The notes: generated by a model not told the origin, from the letters alone. 29,833 bases of DNA from Oscillospiraceae bacterium (GCA_017398105.1 JAFQHF010000067.1:1-29833); one strand, 5' to 3'. Shown: positions 7,965 through 15,198, counted from the first letter of the stretch. Made by a program: numbers and translations.

Positions 7965-7993
7965 ATATTACCTAAGGTTACCACATTTGTCAA
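7965..7993 (-). promoter_or_regulatory. Promoter of the sugar transporter operon
   Basis: On the minus strand TTGACA (7993-7988), a 17-nt spacer and TAATAT (7970-7965). The spacer contains the small palindrome ACCTAAGGT (7970-7978), a possible operator. Confidence 0.7.
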
Positions 7994-8114
7994 CCGGCTT
8001 TTGAAAATTATTTTCCATTTTTCACATCTAAAGAAAACTTTTTCCATTTCGCACAATAAAACGTTTCCAAATTTTAGCAACCTGACGAAAGTCTCTGCCC
8101 GTCCACGACGAAGC

Positions 8115-8143
8115 TTGAAAACAGAACTTTCCCATGGTATTCT
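8115..8143 (+). promoter_or_regulatory. Promoter of the SGNH hydrolase gene
   Basis: TTGAAA (8115-8120) and TATTCT (8138-8143) are separated by 17 nt, about 35 nt before the start codon. The -10 matches consensus at four of six positions; TACAAT at 8149-8154 is an alternative -10 with no good -35. Confidence 0.5.
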
Positions 8144-8179
8144 TTAGGTACAATACTTTGCGAAAAGGAGCAGCGCTGC

Positions 8180-8839
8180 ATGAAAAAGCACATTGTTTGT
8201 CTCGGAGATTCCAACACCCACGGCTACTGTGCCGATCCTGCCGACTGTGCCGACGGCGGCATCCGCTTCAATGAAGACGAGCGCTGGACCCGTCTGCTGC
8301 AGAAGCAGCTGGGAGAAGGCTATCTTGTCATCGAAGAGGGTCTCTCCGGCCGCACCACCTGCTTCGATGACCCCATCCACGAAGGTCTGAATGCCCTGAA
8401 CTATATCTATCCCTGCCTGAAGAGCCACGAAGATGTGGATCTTCTGATCATTATGCTGGGCACCAACGATACCAAGGACCGGTTCTATGCCAGCGCTGCC
8501 TGCATCGCCATCGGCATGGCCCGCCTGGTCAAAAAAGCAATGTCCACCGAATGCTGGGGCGGTAAAAAACCGAATATTCTTGTGGTGGCGCCGCCTCCCA
8601 TCGGGGAAGGCATGCTCACCAGCCCCGTAGCCGCCACCATGGGTTCTCTGTGCGTCAAAAAGTCCGAAGAGCTGGCCCATTACTATAAGGAGCAGTGCGA
8701 CCTCATCGGCTGTCACTTCCTGGATGCCGGCGCCCTGGGCTGCGAATTCAATCAGATCGATTATATGCATCTGACCAAAAAAGGCCACGCCGCTCTGGCC
8801 GAGGGTCTGGCAGAGCGGATTCCCCAGCTGGTCAAATAA
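8180..8839 (+). CDS. SGNH/GDSL-family esterase, candidate sialate O-acetylesterase
   Basis: A 219-residue cytoplasmic hydrolase with all SGNH blocks: GDSN with nucleophile Ser11, a glycine block EEGLSGRTT (52-60), GTND with Asn96, and DYMHL giving Asp194 and His197. No signal peptide is present. It resembles the short arylesterase-like branch of the family that removes acyl groups from esters. It stands divergently next to the sialic-acid-type transporter and lyase operon, so removal of O-acetyl groups from imported sialic acid is a reasonable guess, but that is inference. The ribosome site AAAAGGAG lies 10 nt before ATG 8180. Confidence 0.85.
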   Translation: MKKHIVCLGDSNTHGYCADPADCADGGIRFNEDERWTRLLQKQLGEGYLVIEEGLSGRTTCFDDPIHEGLNALNYIYPCLKSHEDVDLLIIMLGTNDTKDRFYASAACIAIGMARLVKKAMSTECWGGKKPNILVVAPPPIGEGMLTSPVAATMGSLCVKKSEELAHYYKEQCDLIGCHFLDAGALGCEFNQIDYMHLTKKGHAALAEGLAERIPQLVK

Positions 8840-8840
8840 A

Positions 8841-8866
8841 AAATGCTGCCTTACTCGGCAGCATTT
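8841..8866. repeat. 26-bp hairpin direct repeat, copy 1 (SGNH gene terminator)
   Basis: A hairpin (ATGCTGCC...GGCAGCAT core) directly after the SGNH stop codon. The same 26 bp recur perfectly at 9070-9095. The two copies flank the structured element 8867-9069 exactly. Confidence 0.85.
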
Positions 8867-9069
8867 CAGACTATAGAAAAAGCCTCGCAGAGTTTTCCGC
8901 GAAAGCGGAAAATAAAGTCAAAAACCGTTTTCGACCGCGGCGTGTACGTGGGCGAAAACACTTCTCAGGCTGCAAGTGTGCGAGTTGTGCGCCTTTGGCG
9001 CACAAGGAGTGCGCGCAGCAGACTGCAAAAAGCTGGCGGAAAGCCCCGAAGGGGATTTTCGCCACGCTG
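8867..9069. repeat. Structured repeated element, copy A
   Basis: A roughly 203-bp non-coding segment whose first 140 bp match 29693-29833 closely. Predicted stems: 8893-8900 with 8905-8912 (GAAA loop); 8927-8933 with 8953-8959 around a 19-nt conserved loop; 8985-8993 with 8997-9005 (3-nt loop); and a last stem near 9033-9063 with a CCCC/GGGG core. Base changes in the first two stems relative to the other copy are compensatory. No convincing reading frame exists. It could be a mobile non-coding element or a structured RNA; the strand is not known. Confidence 0.8.
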
Positions 9070-9095
9070 AAATGCTGCCTTACTCGGCAGCATTT
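9070..9095. repeat. 26-bp hairpin direct repeat, copy 2 (overlaps the yesL-like gene end)
   Basis: Identical to 8841-8866. On the minus strand the last five codons and the TAA (9082-9080) of the YesL-like gene are part of this copy, so the hairpin is both coding and a likely terminator. Confidence 0.85.
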
Positions 9096-9706
9096 TCCTG
9101 AAGCATATAGGGTTTGAACATCGGCTCGATCAGCAGCGTGGAGATCAGCGCTGCCAGGGCCGGCAGGAAGAACAGCGGGAAAACATAGCGGATGCACAGC
9201 AGCAGTGTTCCGGCATTCAGGATGCCCAGCAGAATGGTTCGGGGCAGATTGGCCATGGCCAGAAACACGGTATTCTTCAGCAGTGCACCCAGCGAATTGT
9301 CAAACCGGGACAGCATGGGAAACAGCACGCTTAAGATTCCCAGAACCGTCACTCCCAAAAACGCACCGGCAGAGAACAGCATCCAGGAAATCTGCCCGTA
9401 AACCGCCCCATTCCATACGCCGATCAGCGCTTTTGCCAGCAGAGCAAAGCACACCGCATATACCAGCGTAGGCACGATTCCCGCCTTCCAGTTTTCCCGG
9501 AAGACCTGCCAGAACCGCTGCCAGGGATGCTTTTCCCCCTCCCGGAATCCCCGGAAGGCCGCATCATACAACGCCGCCGAAGAAGCCCCCGCCGTCACCG
9601 CCGGGAAGCATCCCAATATCCAGAACAGGCTCAGAAAAATGCAGTCCGTGATCTGTGTCATGGTGATCATCAGCGGACTGTCCGGGCGAAACAGGTTGCG
9701 AAACAT
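9080..9706 (-). CDS. YesL-like membrane protein (DUF624)
   Basis: A 208-residue integral membrane protein with about five hydrophobic segments. It shows the DUF624/YesL pattern: a short N-terminal amphipathic stretch (MFRNLFRPDSPL), then a first membrane segment with FWILGCFPAVTAGASSAALYDA, which is the family signature. YesL-type genes often accompany sugar ABC transporters in Firmicutes, but their function is unknown. ATG 9706 has GGAGGTAA 5 nt upstream and is preferred over the longer frame from 9745. The last residues (ENAAE) fall inside the 26-bp direct repeat next to the structured element, so the extreme C-terminus may be affected by that insertion. Confidence 0.85.
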   Translation of the reverse strand: MFRNLFRPDSPLMITMTQITDCIFLSLFWILGCFPAVTAGASSAALYDAAFRGFREGEKHPWQRFWQVFRENWKAGIVPTLVYAVCFALLAKALIGVWNGAVYGQISWMLFSAGAFLGVTVLGILSVLFPMLSRFDNSLGALLKNTVFLAMANLPRTILLGILNAGTLLLCIRYVFPLFFLPALAALISTLLIEPMFKPYMLQENAAE

Positions 9707-9802
9707 GTGCGTTACCTCCACAGCTTGATGGCAGTATTGTAGCACAGTTTTCCCCGGCTGTCACCCACTGCCGAAAAAAAGTTTTTCCGGCAGGAATCGG
9801 CA

Positions 9803-9831
9803 TTGAAATCATTTTTTAATCATGATATGAT
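9803..9831 (+). promoter_or_regulatory. Promoter of the epimerase-rpiR operon
   Basis: TTGAAA (9803-9808), a 17-nt spacer and TATGAT (9826-9831). A second TATGAT overlaps at 9831-9836. Confidence 0.7.
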
Positions 9832-9865
9832 ATGATAAATTTACACACAACAGGAGGAACACTCT

Positions 9866-11056
9866 ATGGATCGCAAAAAGTTTTTGGCAGAGCGCCAGTG
9901 GGTCCGCAACCAGCTGTCCGGCATCGCGGATTTCTGGCTGAAGAACGGCTGGGATCATGAACACGGCGGTGTCACCACCTGCCTGGACCGTGCCGGCCAG
10001 GTATATTCCACAGACAAGAGCGTGTGGATGCAGGGCCGCTGCGGCTGGACCTATGCTTACCTGTGCAATATCTACGGCGTAAAGAAGGAATGGCTGGAGT
10101 TCTCCAAGAGCTGCATCGATTTCCTGGAGGCGCACTGTGTCAACCACGATGCCGACGGAAGACTCTACTTCACCGTGGAAGGTGACGGCACCCCCCTGCG
10201 CCAGCGCCGCTACTGCTACTCAGAAGCCTTCTACTGCATCGCCAATGCCGAATACTATGGCGTTACCGGTGAGCGGGAGCATCTGCTCCGGGCCCGCCGC
10301 GCCTATGACATGTACTGGAACCTGAACCACGGTATGACCGATCCCACCGGAATGGGCCCCAAGTCCACCCGTACCGGCCGTGCTCTGGGCATTCCCATGA
10401 TCATTCTGAACGTCACCGGCGTTATGAAGCGGGTCGATCCCGAAATGAAGGAGCTGTACGACGAGCGGGCAAAGGAATGCGTCCACGATATCTTTGCCTA
10501 CCACGTAAAGCCTGAACTGGGCTGCACCCTGGAGAGCGTCTGTCTGGACGGCACTCCCCGTCTGAACGTCACCGAGGGCCGTATGGTAAATCCCGGCCAC
10601 GATATCGAATGCGCCTGGTTCCTGATGGACTATGCCAATGAGATCGGTGACAAGGAGCTGCATGCCAAGGCCATCAACGTCTTTGACATGGCCTTCTCCA
10701 AGGGCTGGGATGATGAATTCGGCGGCATCCTGTACTTCATGGACTGCCTGGGCAATCCTCCCGAGGCCTACGAGCATGACATGAAGTTGTGGTGGCCCCA
10801 CAACGAGGCTCTGATCGCCTCCATGATGATCTACCGGGACACCAAGGACGAAAAGTACCTGGATATCTTCTACCAGATTCTGGATTACTGCAAGAAGCAC
10901 TTTGCCGATGAGTACGGCGAGTGGTACGGCTACCTGCGCCGGGACGGCAACCCCACCCTGCCCGCCTGCAAGGGTTCCACCTTCAAGGGTCCCTTCCATG
11001 TGCCCCGCTGCCTGATCCTGGTCGACCAGATGATGTCCCAGATTCTGGCTGAGTAA
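9866..11056 (+). CDS. N-acylglucosamine 2-epimerase (AGE/RenBP family)
   Basis: A 396-residue (alpha/alpha)6-barrel epimerase that interconverts ManNAc and GlcNAc in the cytoplasm. The length and the conserved histidines fit the family: HEHGGV (31-36), GHDIECAWF with His245, WWPHNEAL with His312, and the C-terminal KGPFHVPR with His378. His245 and His378 are in the places of the proton-transfer pair. The start has CAGGAGG 8 nt upstream. With NanA nearby, this supports a sialic acid route through free ManNAc and GlcNAc rather than the ManNAc-6-phosphate (NanK/NanE) route. Cellobiose 2-epimerase is a related alternative, less likely in this context. Confidence 0.9.
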   Translation: MDRKKFLAERQWVRNQLSGIADFWLKNGWDHEHGGVTTCLDRAGQVYSTDKSVWMQGRCGWTYAYLCNIYGVKKEWLEFSKSCIDFLEAHCVNHDADGRLYFTVEGDGTPLRQRRYCYSEAFYCIANAEYYGVTGEREHLLRARRAYDMYWNLNHGMTDPTGMGPKSTRTGRALGIPMIILNVTGVMKRVDPEMKELYDERAKECVHDIFAYHVKPELGCTLESVCLDGTPRLNVTEGRMVNPGHDIECAWFLMDYANEIGDKELHAKAINVFDMAFSKGWDDEFGGILYFMDCLGNPPEAYEHDMKLWWPHNEALIASMMIYRDTKDEKYLDIFYQILDYCKKHFADEYGEWYGYLRRDGNPTLPACKGSTFKGPFHVPRCLILVDQMMSQILAE

Positions 11057-11089
11057 GAAAAAACCACAAATCACGAAAGGAGAGCTGGA

Positions 11090-11938
11090 ATGGAAGAACA
11101 GAATATGGACATCCTGGAACGCATCCATGCCTCCTATTACCAGCTGACTGCCACAGAACGCAGGGTTGCGGACTTCGTGCTGGCCCAGCACACACAGGTG
11201 CAGTTCATGTCCATCACCCAGCTGGCAGACGAATGCGGAACTGCAGAGGCTACCATCTCCCGGTTCTGCCGCAGTCTGAAGCTGAAGGGCTTCAATGCCT
11301 TTAAAATCGAGCTGGCCCGGCACTCGGCGGGCAATGTGCAGAAAAACTCAGAGCAGCCCTCTGACACCCTGGTGGGCCGCAGCCTGCAAGTAGGCCGTCT
11401 GGCCAACGATGCGGTATATCAGACCATCGAGCTGGTGGAACCCAAGGAGGTTCTGAAGGCAGTGGAGATGTTTGAGGATGCCTCCCGGGTGCTCTGCTTC
11501 GGCGCAGGCGGCTCCATGCTCATGGCCCAGGAGCTTGCGCACCTGTTTTCCACCGTCACCGGAAAATTCACCGCCATCTCTGATTCCCACATGCAGATGT
11601 CCGCTGCCGCAACCATGAGCCGCAGCGATGTTCTGGTGCTGTTTTCCTATTCCGGCGCCACCACCGGCGGACTGCAGCTGCTGGAGCTGGCAAAAGCAAG
11701 AGGAATCCGCACCATACTGGTGACCCGGTTCCACAAGTCCCCGGCAGCAAATCTTGCCGATGTAGTGCTGCGGTGCGGCTCCAACGAAGGCCCCTTCCAG
11801 TTCGGTTCCACCCCGGCAAAAATCGCACAGCTGATCGTTATGGATGTGCTGTATCAGGAATACTGCCACCGGAACCGGGATATCTGTGAGGACAATATTC
11901 AAAGCATCGCCTCTGCCCTGTCCGGCATGCACGTCTGA
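11090..11938 (+). CDS. MurR/RpiR-family transcriptional regulator (HTH + SIS domain)
   Basis: A 282-residue regulator. Residues about 5-78 form the RpiR-type helix-turn-helix domain (TERRVADFVL, then SITQLADECG...TISRFCRSL), and about 130-255 form a SIS domain with FGAGGS and FSYSGATTG, the sugar-phosphate-binding loops. RpiR proteins such as NanR and MurR respond to amino-sugar phosphates. It lies 33 nt after the epimerase gene in the same operon, with AAAGGAG before ATG 11090. It most likely controls the nearby sialic acid genes. No clear shared operator was found by eye. Confidence 0.92.
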   Translation: MEEQNMDILERIHASYYQLTATERRVADFVLAQHTQVQFMSITQLADECGTAEATISRFCRSLKLKGFNAFKIELARHSAGNVQKNSEQPSDTLVGRSLQVGRLANDAVYQTIELVEPKEVLKAVEMFEDASRVLCFGAGGSMLMAQELAHLFSTVTGKFTAISDSHMQMSAAATMSRSDVLVLFSYSGATTGGLQLLELAKARGIRTILVTRFHKSPAANLADVVLRCGSNEGPFQFGSTPAKIAQLIVMDVLYQEYCHRNRDICEDNIQSIASALSGMHV

Positions 11939-11951
11939 TCGTTATACAACC

Positions 11952-11987
11952 AAAGAGCTGCCCCACAATGCCGTGGGGCAGCTCTTT
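11952..11987 (+). terminator. Terminator of the epimerase-rpiR operon
   Basis: A 15-bp perfect stem (11952-11966 with 11973-11987) with a 6-nt loop, followed by TT. It can also serve the minus-strand gene ending at 11998. Confidence 0.88.
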
Positions 11988-11997
11988 TTAATGAATA

Positions 11998-12783
11998 TTA
12001 TGTTTTCGGTTCTTCTGTGTCATCGCGCAGGCGAAGGCTTTTCCAGGAATTGTCCGGGGAGGGCAGGGTGTCCGCTTCCTCCTGTCCGTACAGGGCCTGC
12101 ACATGCTCGGGCTTCGGCTGGATGATGTACTGAGCCGAAAAATAGATCCGATCCCAAGTGCGGACACGGATGGACACCAGTCCCTTGCCGTCTCCGTTTC
12201 CGTCCAGGACGGTCAGCTGACGGTCATCATAGCCCAGAACGATCATGGAATGACCGTCCCTGCTGCGGATCAGGGCTCCCACGCCGGGATCAACGCCCCA
12301 GGCAGTGAAATTTTCATAAGTGGCCTTTTTATTGGCGGTGGTACTCAGATCCAGCTTCACCGAGTTCTCCCCTGCCGTGCCGCAGCCGGTGGGCTCACCA
12401 AAGAGGGTGTAGTAAACACCGTTGGCATAGATCCAGCAGGAGGTGCCGATGTTCACCTCATTGTCCCCGTAAGGGCCTACATATTTATCGACACCATTGT
12501 TGGGAACCCGGTAGGTGCCCAGCTTGGTATTGACCATTTTGGTGCAGTCCCGGTCGTAAAAAACATTTGCATTCCCGTCAAAGATCCCGTTCAGGGTCTG
12601 GGCCAGAAGCGAATTAGCCGTATAATCGCTGCCGTCCACCGCATCCCGGTCCGTGATCCAGGTATATTCCGAAGCCGTCTGTTCAGGCACCGTTTCCTCC
12701 GCTGCCGCAGCAGTTACAGGAAGAAGGGCAAACATCAGAAACAGCACCGGCAGAAGGGTATTTATCTTTCTCAGATACGCCAT
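11998..12783 (-). CDS. Secreted papain-like cysteine peptidase candidate
   Basis: A 261-residue exported protein. The start at 12783 gives a clean Sec signal peptide (MAYLRKINTLLPVL...TAAAA, cleavage near 26-28). The mature part has GTSCWIYANGVYY with Cys116 and, later, RDGHSMIVLGYD with His178 and LDGNGDG (193-199). This Cys...His...Asp/Asn order fits C39 or other papain-like folds, where such proteins cut peptides or remain inactive binders. I do not recognise a specific family. Two further cysteines (80 and 134) could form a disulfide. It has its own good promoter, and its neighbours give no clue to a role. Confidence 0.6.
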   Translation of the reverse strand: MAYLRKINTLLPVLFLMFALLPVTAAAAEETVPEQTASEYTWITDRDAVDGSDYTANSLLAQTLNGIFDGNANVFYDRDCTKMVNTKLGTYRVPNNGVDKYVGPYGDNEVNIGTSCWIYANGVYYTLFGEPTGCGTAGENSVKLDLSTTANKKATYENFTAWGVDPGVGALIRSRDGHSMIVLGYDDRQLTVLDGNGDGKGLVSIRVRTWDRIYFSAQYIIQPKPEHVQALYGQEEADTLPSPDNSWKSLRLRDDTEEPKT

Positions 12784-12816
12784 GCAGCCAACATCCTTTT
12801 TTGCAGATACCGGTCT

Positions 12817-12845
12817 ATTATATACCGTTTTTCCCCGGATTGCAA
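12817..12845 (-). promoter_or_regulatory. Promoter of the secreted protein gene
   Basis: On the minus strand TTGCAA (12845-12840), a 17-nt spacer and a perfect TATAAT (12822-12817), about 34 nt before the start codon. Confidence 0.75.
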
Positions 12846-12898
12846 GCAGATATTCCCGTATCTTCCTTTTTCTTCCGCCGTTTCCGCAATCATAACCA

Positions 12899-12919
12899 CC
12901 GGCCGCGTGAAGCGGCCGG
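12899..12919 (-). terminator. Possible terminator after the LysR gene
   Basis: A perfect 8-bp GC stem CCGGCCGC/GCGGCCGG with a 5-nt loop lies 7 nt after the lysR stop. On the minus strand only TGGTTATG follows, so termination may be inefficient. Confidence 0.5.
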
Positions 12920-12926
12920 ATTTCTT

Positions 12927-13817
12927 TCAGGGCGTGTCTTCCTCTGCGGATTCCCGGATGGCGTTTACGAGGATCTCCACAAAATCCCAGATGGGCGGCT
13001 CCAGCCATTTGTCATAGAGGATGCACATATACAGCGCCTGATGCCAGTTCTTCAGCGGAACAAACCGGATTCCGGCGCGCTGCTGGACGCATTTGTCCGG
13101 AATGAAGGCAATGCCGACCCCGGCGGCAACCAGATCCAGTGCAGACTGTGCCGTATCCACCGTGCAGATCACGCTTTCATCGGAGGGGGTTCCTGTAGTC
13201 CATTCCTTGAAGCTTTTCGCCACATTATAATTGAAGACCACCTGCGGTTCATGGACAACTTCCTGAGGCTCAATGCTCTCGCGGCCGGACAGCGGATGGT
13301 CTTCCGGAAGGGCCACATAAAAATCCCGCTGATTCAGCTTCCGGAAATGGAGACTCCGGTCCCGGTCTGTGGAATCCACAATAGCCATGTCCAGTTTTTC
13401 CTGCCGCACCAGATCCATCAGGTTTTCCGCCGAGCTTTCCGTCAGGTGAAACCGGATGCGCTTGTTGACCATACAATACTGCGCGATCTTCCGGGCCACA
13501 AGGCCCTCCAGCATTCCCGAAACCATGCCCATGCGGATCACCACGGGCGCACTGACCTTGCTGTCGCGGAGCATCAGGGAGGCGGCGTGGAGTTCATTCA
13601 GCGCGGCATCCACTTTTTCCTGATAGAATTTCCCTTCGTCCGTCAGCCGGATGTTCCGCCCCACTTTCTCAAACAGCTTGACGCCGCCCAGTTCATTTTC
13701 CAGATTGTGAATGGCGCTGCTCAGGGAGGGCTGTGAGATCCCCAGCCGGGCTGCCGCCACGGTGTAATGCTCCACCTGAGCCAAAACGGAGAAATAGCGC
13801 AGTACGTTGTAATTCAT
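12927..13817 (-). CDS. LysR-family transcriptional regulator
   Basis: A 296-residue regulator with the LysR winged helix-turn-helix at residues 1-62 (LRYFSVLAQVEHYTVAAARL, then SQPSLSSAIHNLE and GVKLFEKVGR) and a periplasmic-binding-type effector domain from about 90 to 290. The start at 13817 has GGAGA upstream; the frame extends further but without a ribosome site. It stands alone, reading toward the secreted protein gene, and no divergent gene shares its promoter. Target and effector are unknown. An autoregulatory site is plausible because a perfect palindrome (13845-13854) overlaps the -10. Confidence 0.92.
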   Translation of the reverse strand: MNYNVLRYFSVLAQVEHYTVAAARLGISQPSLSSAIHNLENELGGVKLFEKVGRNIRLTDEGKFYQEKVDAALNELHAASLMLRDSKVSAPVVIRMGMVSGMLEGLVARKIAQYCMVNKRIRFHLTESSAENLMDLVRQEKLDMAIVDSTDRDRSLHFRKLNQRDFYVALPEDHPLSGRESIEPQEVVHEPQVVFNYNVAKSFKEWTTGTPSDESVICTVDTAQSALDLVAAGVGIAFIPDKCVQQRAGIRFVPLKNWHQALYMCILYDKWLEPPIWDFVEILVNAIRESAEEDTP

Positions 13818-13850
13818 AGAAAATTCTCCATTTCCATAGTTTCTTTCTAT

Positions 13851-13880
13851 AGAATACCACAACTAAACCGGCTTTGACAA
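13851..13880 (-). promoter_or_regulatory. Promoter of lysR with overlapping palindrome
   Basis: On the minus strand TTGTCA (13880-13875), an 18-nt spacer and TATTCT (13856-13851). The palindrome TTCTATAGAA (13845-13854) covers the -10 and is a candidate binding site. Confidence 0.5.
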
Positions 13881-13938
13881 TGGAAAAATACCAGTTTTCC
13901 CATCTTCTGCACAAAAGCACACCGCCAAAGCAAAAAAT

Positions 13939-13974
13939 CCCCGGAACCCAGCCGCATCCGGCCAGCTTCCGGGG
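13939..13974 (-). terminator. Terminator of the molybdopterin operon
   Basis: An 8-bp outer stem (13939-13946 with 13967-13974) carries a GC-rich inner loop region. On the minus strand it is followed by ATTTTTTG. It lies about 85 nt after the stop codon of the last gene in the operon. Confidence 0.75.
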
Positions 13975-14059
13975 GTATTTTATCTCCGTGCAAGTTTTTT
14001 GTGTTTTCGGACATCTGCATCACATATGCCGGATGCAAAATTCCATCTGCTGTCCGCGC

Positions 14060-14623
14060 TTATCCTCTGCAAAACCTTCCGACCCATTCCCGGGCCAGAC
14101 GCAGCCCCTCCGGATCGAACTGTCCGCATTCATAGAGCAGGGTATTTGTGTCCTGATGCATCCACTGGCGCAGCTGCCGTGCTCTTTGCACATAGGCATC
14201 GCCCAGTCCCAGATTCCGGATCATCCGGCCCGCGGGCCCTTCGCCCTTCATCACGCCGATGCAGGGGATGCCGCTGTTCAGCAGCTGCATCAGCGCCTCC
14301 ATAAAGACATCGGACAGCACTTCAAAACCGCCGATCTCATCCAGGACAACAAAGTCAAACTGCCGGGCTTCCTGCACAAGCTGCACACCCAGGGTTTCAA
14401 ACACATCCATGTGCATCGAATAGGGCTCTGCAGAATAGTCGATGATGACCTGAGCGTCACTGCCGTCAGGCCGCTGCAGCCAATAGGCAACCGCCCGTCC
14501 GGTTTCGTCCCGCTGCCGCACCGTCAGGAACCCGCCTGCCTCGGTCAGATGCTCCCCCAGGGCCTGTGCAATGCTGGTGCTCTTTCCGCTGCCGATGGGG
14601 CCGGTCAAAAACAGATTCTTCAT
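14060..14623 (-). CDS. THEP1-like nucleoside-triphosphatase
   Basis: A 187-residue P-loop protein of the THEP1/DUF265 NTPase group. The Walker A motif is GPIGSGKST (8-16), and the Walker B region is FVVLDEIGGFE (91-101), the DEIG form typical of THEP1. It starts 4 nt after the mogA stop with a weak AAGG site, so it is probably translationally coupled and is the last gene of the cofactor operon. Family members hydrolyse NTPs in vitro; the biological substrate is unknown. The position suggests a role in cofactor insertion or nucleotide handling for the tungsten/molybdenum enzymes, perhaps in place of MobB. That is inference. Confidence 0.8.
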   Translation of the reverse strand: MKNLFLTGPIGSGKSTSIAQALGEHLTEAGGFLTVRQRDETGRAVAYWLQRPDGSDAQVIIDYSAEPYSMHMDVFETLGVQLVQEARQFDFVVLDEIGGFEVLSDVFMEALMQLLNSGIPCIGVMKGEGPAGRMIRNLGLGDAYVQRARQLRQWMHQDTNTLLYECGQFDPEGLRLAREWVGRFCRG

Positions 14624-14627
14624 GGCC

Positions 14628-15119
14628 TTATTTGGCGCAGTCGGCGCTGCCTTCGGAGTAGAGCATGTCCAGTCCGTGCGCAACAGGGTCGATGACTGCC
14701 AGAATATTCTCGGCAGAAGCCTTTTTGCTGCCGGGCAGGGTAATGATCAGGCTGCGTCTGCGGATACCCGCAACGCTGCGGCTCAGGCAGCCCTTGGGAG
14801 TGATGCGCATGGATTCTGCCCGCATGGCCTCGGGAATGCCCGGTGTGGGCCGCTCGATCACTTCCATAGCGGCTTCGGGGGTGATATCCCGGGGAGAGAA
14901 GCCGGTACCGCCGGTGGTGAGAACCAGGGCGATGCCCAGCTCATCGGCGCATTTGCACAGTTCTGCCCTGATCATCTCCCGCTCATCGGGAATGATGGCG
15001 GTATAGGTCACATCAAAGCCCTTATCCGTCAAAATCTGCACCAGATTGGGGCCGCTGGTGTCCACCCGTTCCCCGCGGTAGCCCTTGTCGCTGATGGTAA
15101 TAACTGCTGCTGTATACAT
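14628..15119 (-). CDS. mogA: Molybdopterin adenylyltransferase (MogA/MoaB family)
   Basis: A 163-residue protein of the MogA/MoaB family, which adenylates molybdopterin before metal insertion by MoeA. Clear landmarks: AAVITISDKGYRGERVDTSGP at the N-terminus (interrupted here only by the list of motifs), TTGGTG (68-73), SPRDITPEA (75-83) and LPGS (128-131). ATG 15119 has GGAGG 7 nt upstream; the longer frame to 15221 would cross a palindromic repeat. The gap to moaC is 79 nt and contains that repeat. Many Firmicutes call this protein MoaB; the activity is the same step. Confidence 0.9.
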   Translation of the reverse strand: MYTAAVITISDKGYRGERVDTSGPNLVQILTDKGFDVTYTAIIPDEREMIRAELCKCADELGIALVLTTGGTGFSPRDITPEAAMEVIERPTPGIPEAMRAESMRITPKGCLSRSVAGIRRRSLIITLPGSKKASAENILAVIDPVAHGLDMLYSEGSADCAK

Positions 15120-15150
15120 AAAAAATCCTCCGTTATGACGCATCTTTTCT

Positions 15151-15181
15151 GTAGGGCGGGCTGCCCTCAGCCCGCCGCAAA
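15151..15181. repeat. GTAGGG palindromic element, single-stem form
   Basis: A 31-nt segment identical to 2544-2574, containing one GC-rich hairpin. It interrupts the otherwise tightly packed molybdopterin operon between moaC and mogA. Confidence 0.8.
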
Positions 15182-15198
15182 CACCGGAATTCACATGG

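Noticed and set aside
8056..8069. Possible catabolite (cre) site ATAAAACGTTTCCA in the transporter/esterase gap
   Set aside because: Three mismatches to the cre consensus, including its conserved TG, and the position is upstream of both promoters; too weak to call.
8867..9069. Idea that the structured element is a group II intron remnant, because it follows a hairpin
   Set aside because: No domain V-like 34-nt hairpin and no reverse transcriptase were found, and group II introns do not leave a 26-bp duplication.
8695..9117. Small Arg-rich open frames across the structured element
   Set aside because: They arise from the GC hairpins, differ between the two copies of the element, and have no ribosome site.
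12103..13736. Plus-strand open frames opposite the secreted protein and lysR
   Set aside because: Antisense shadows of two genes with clear domains, promoters and starts.
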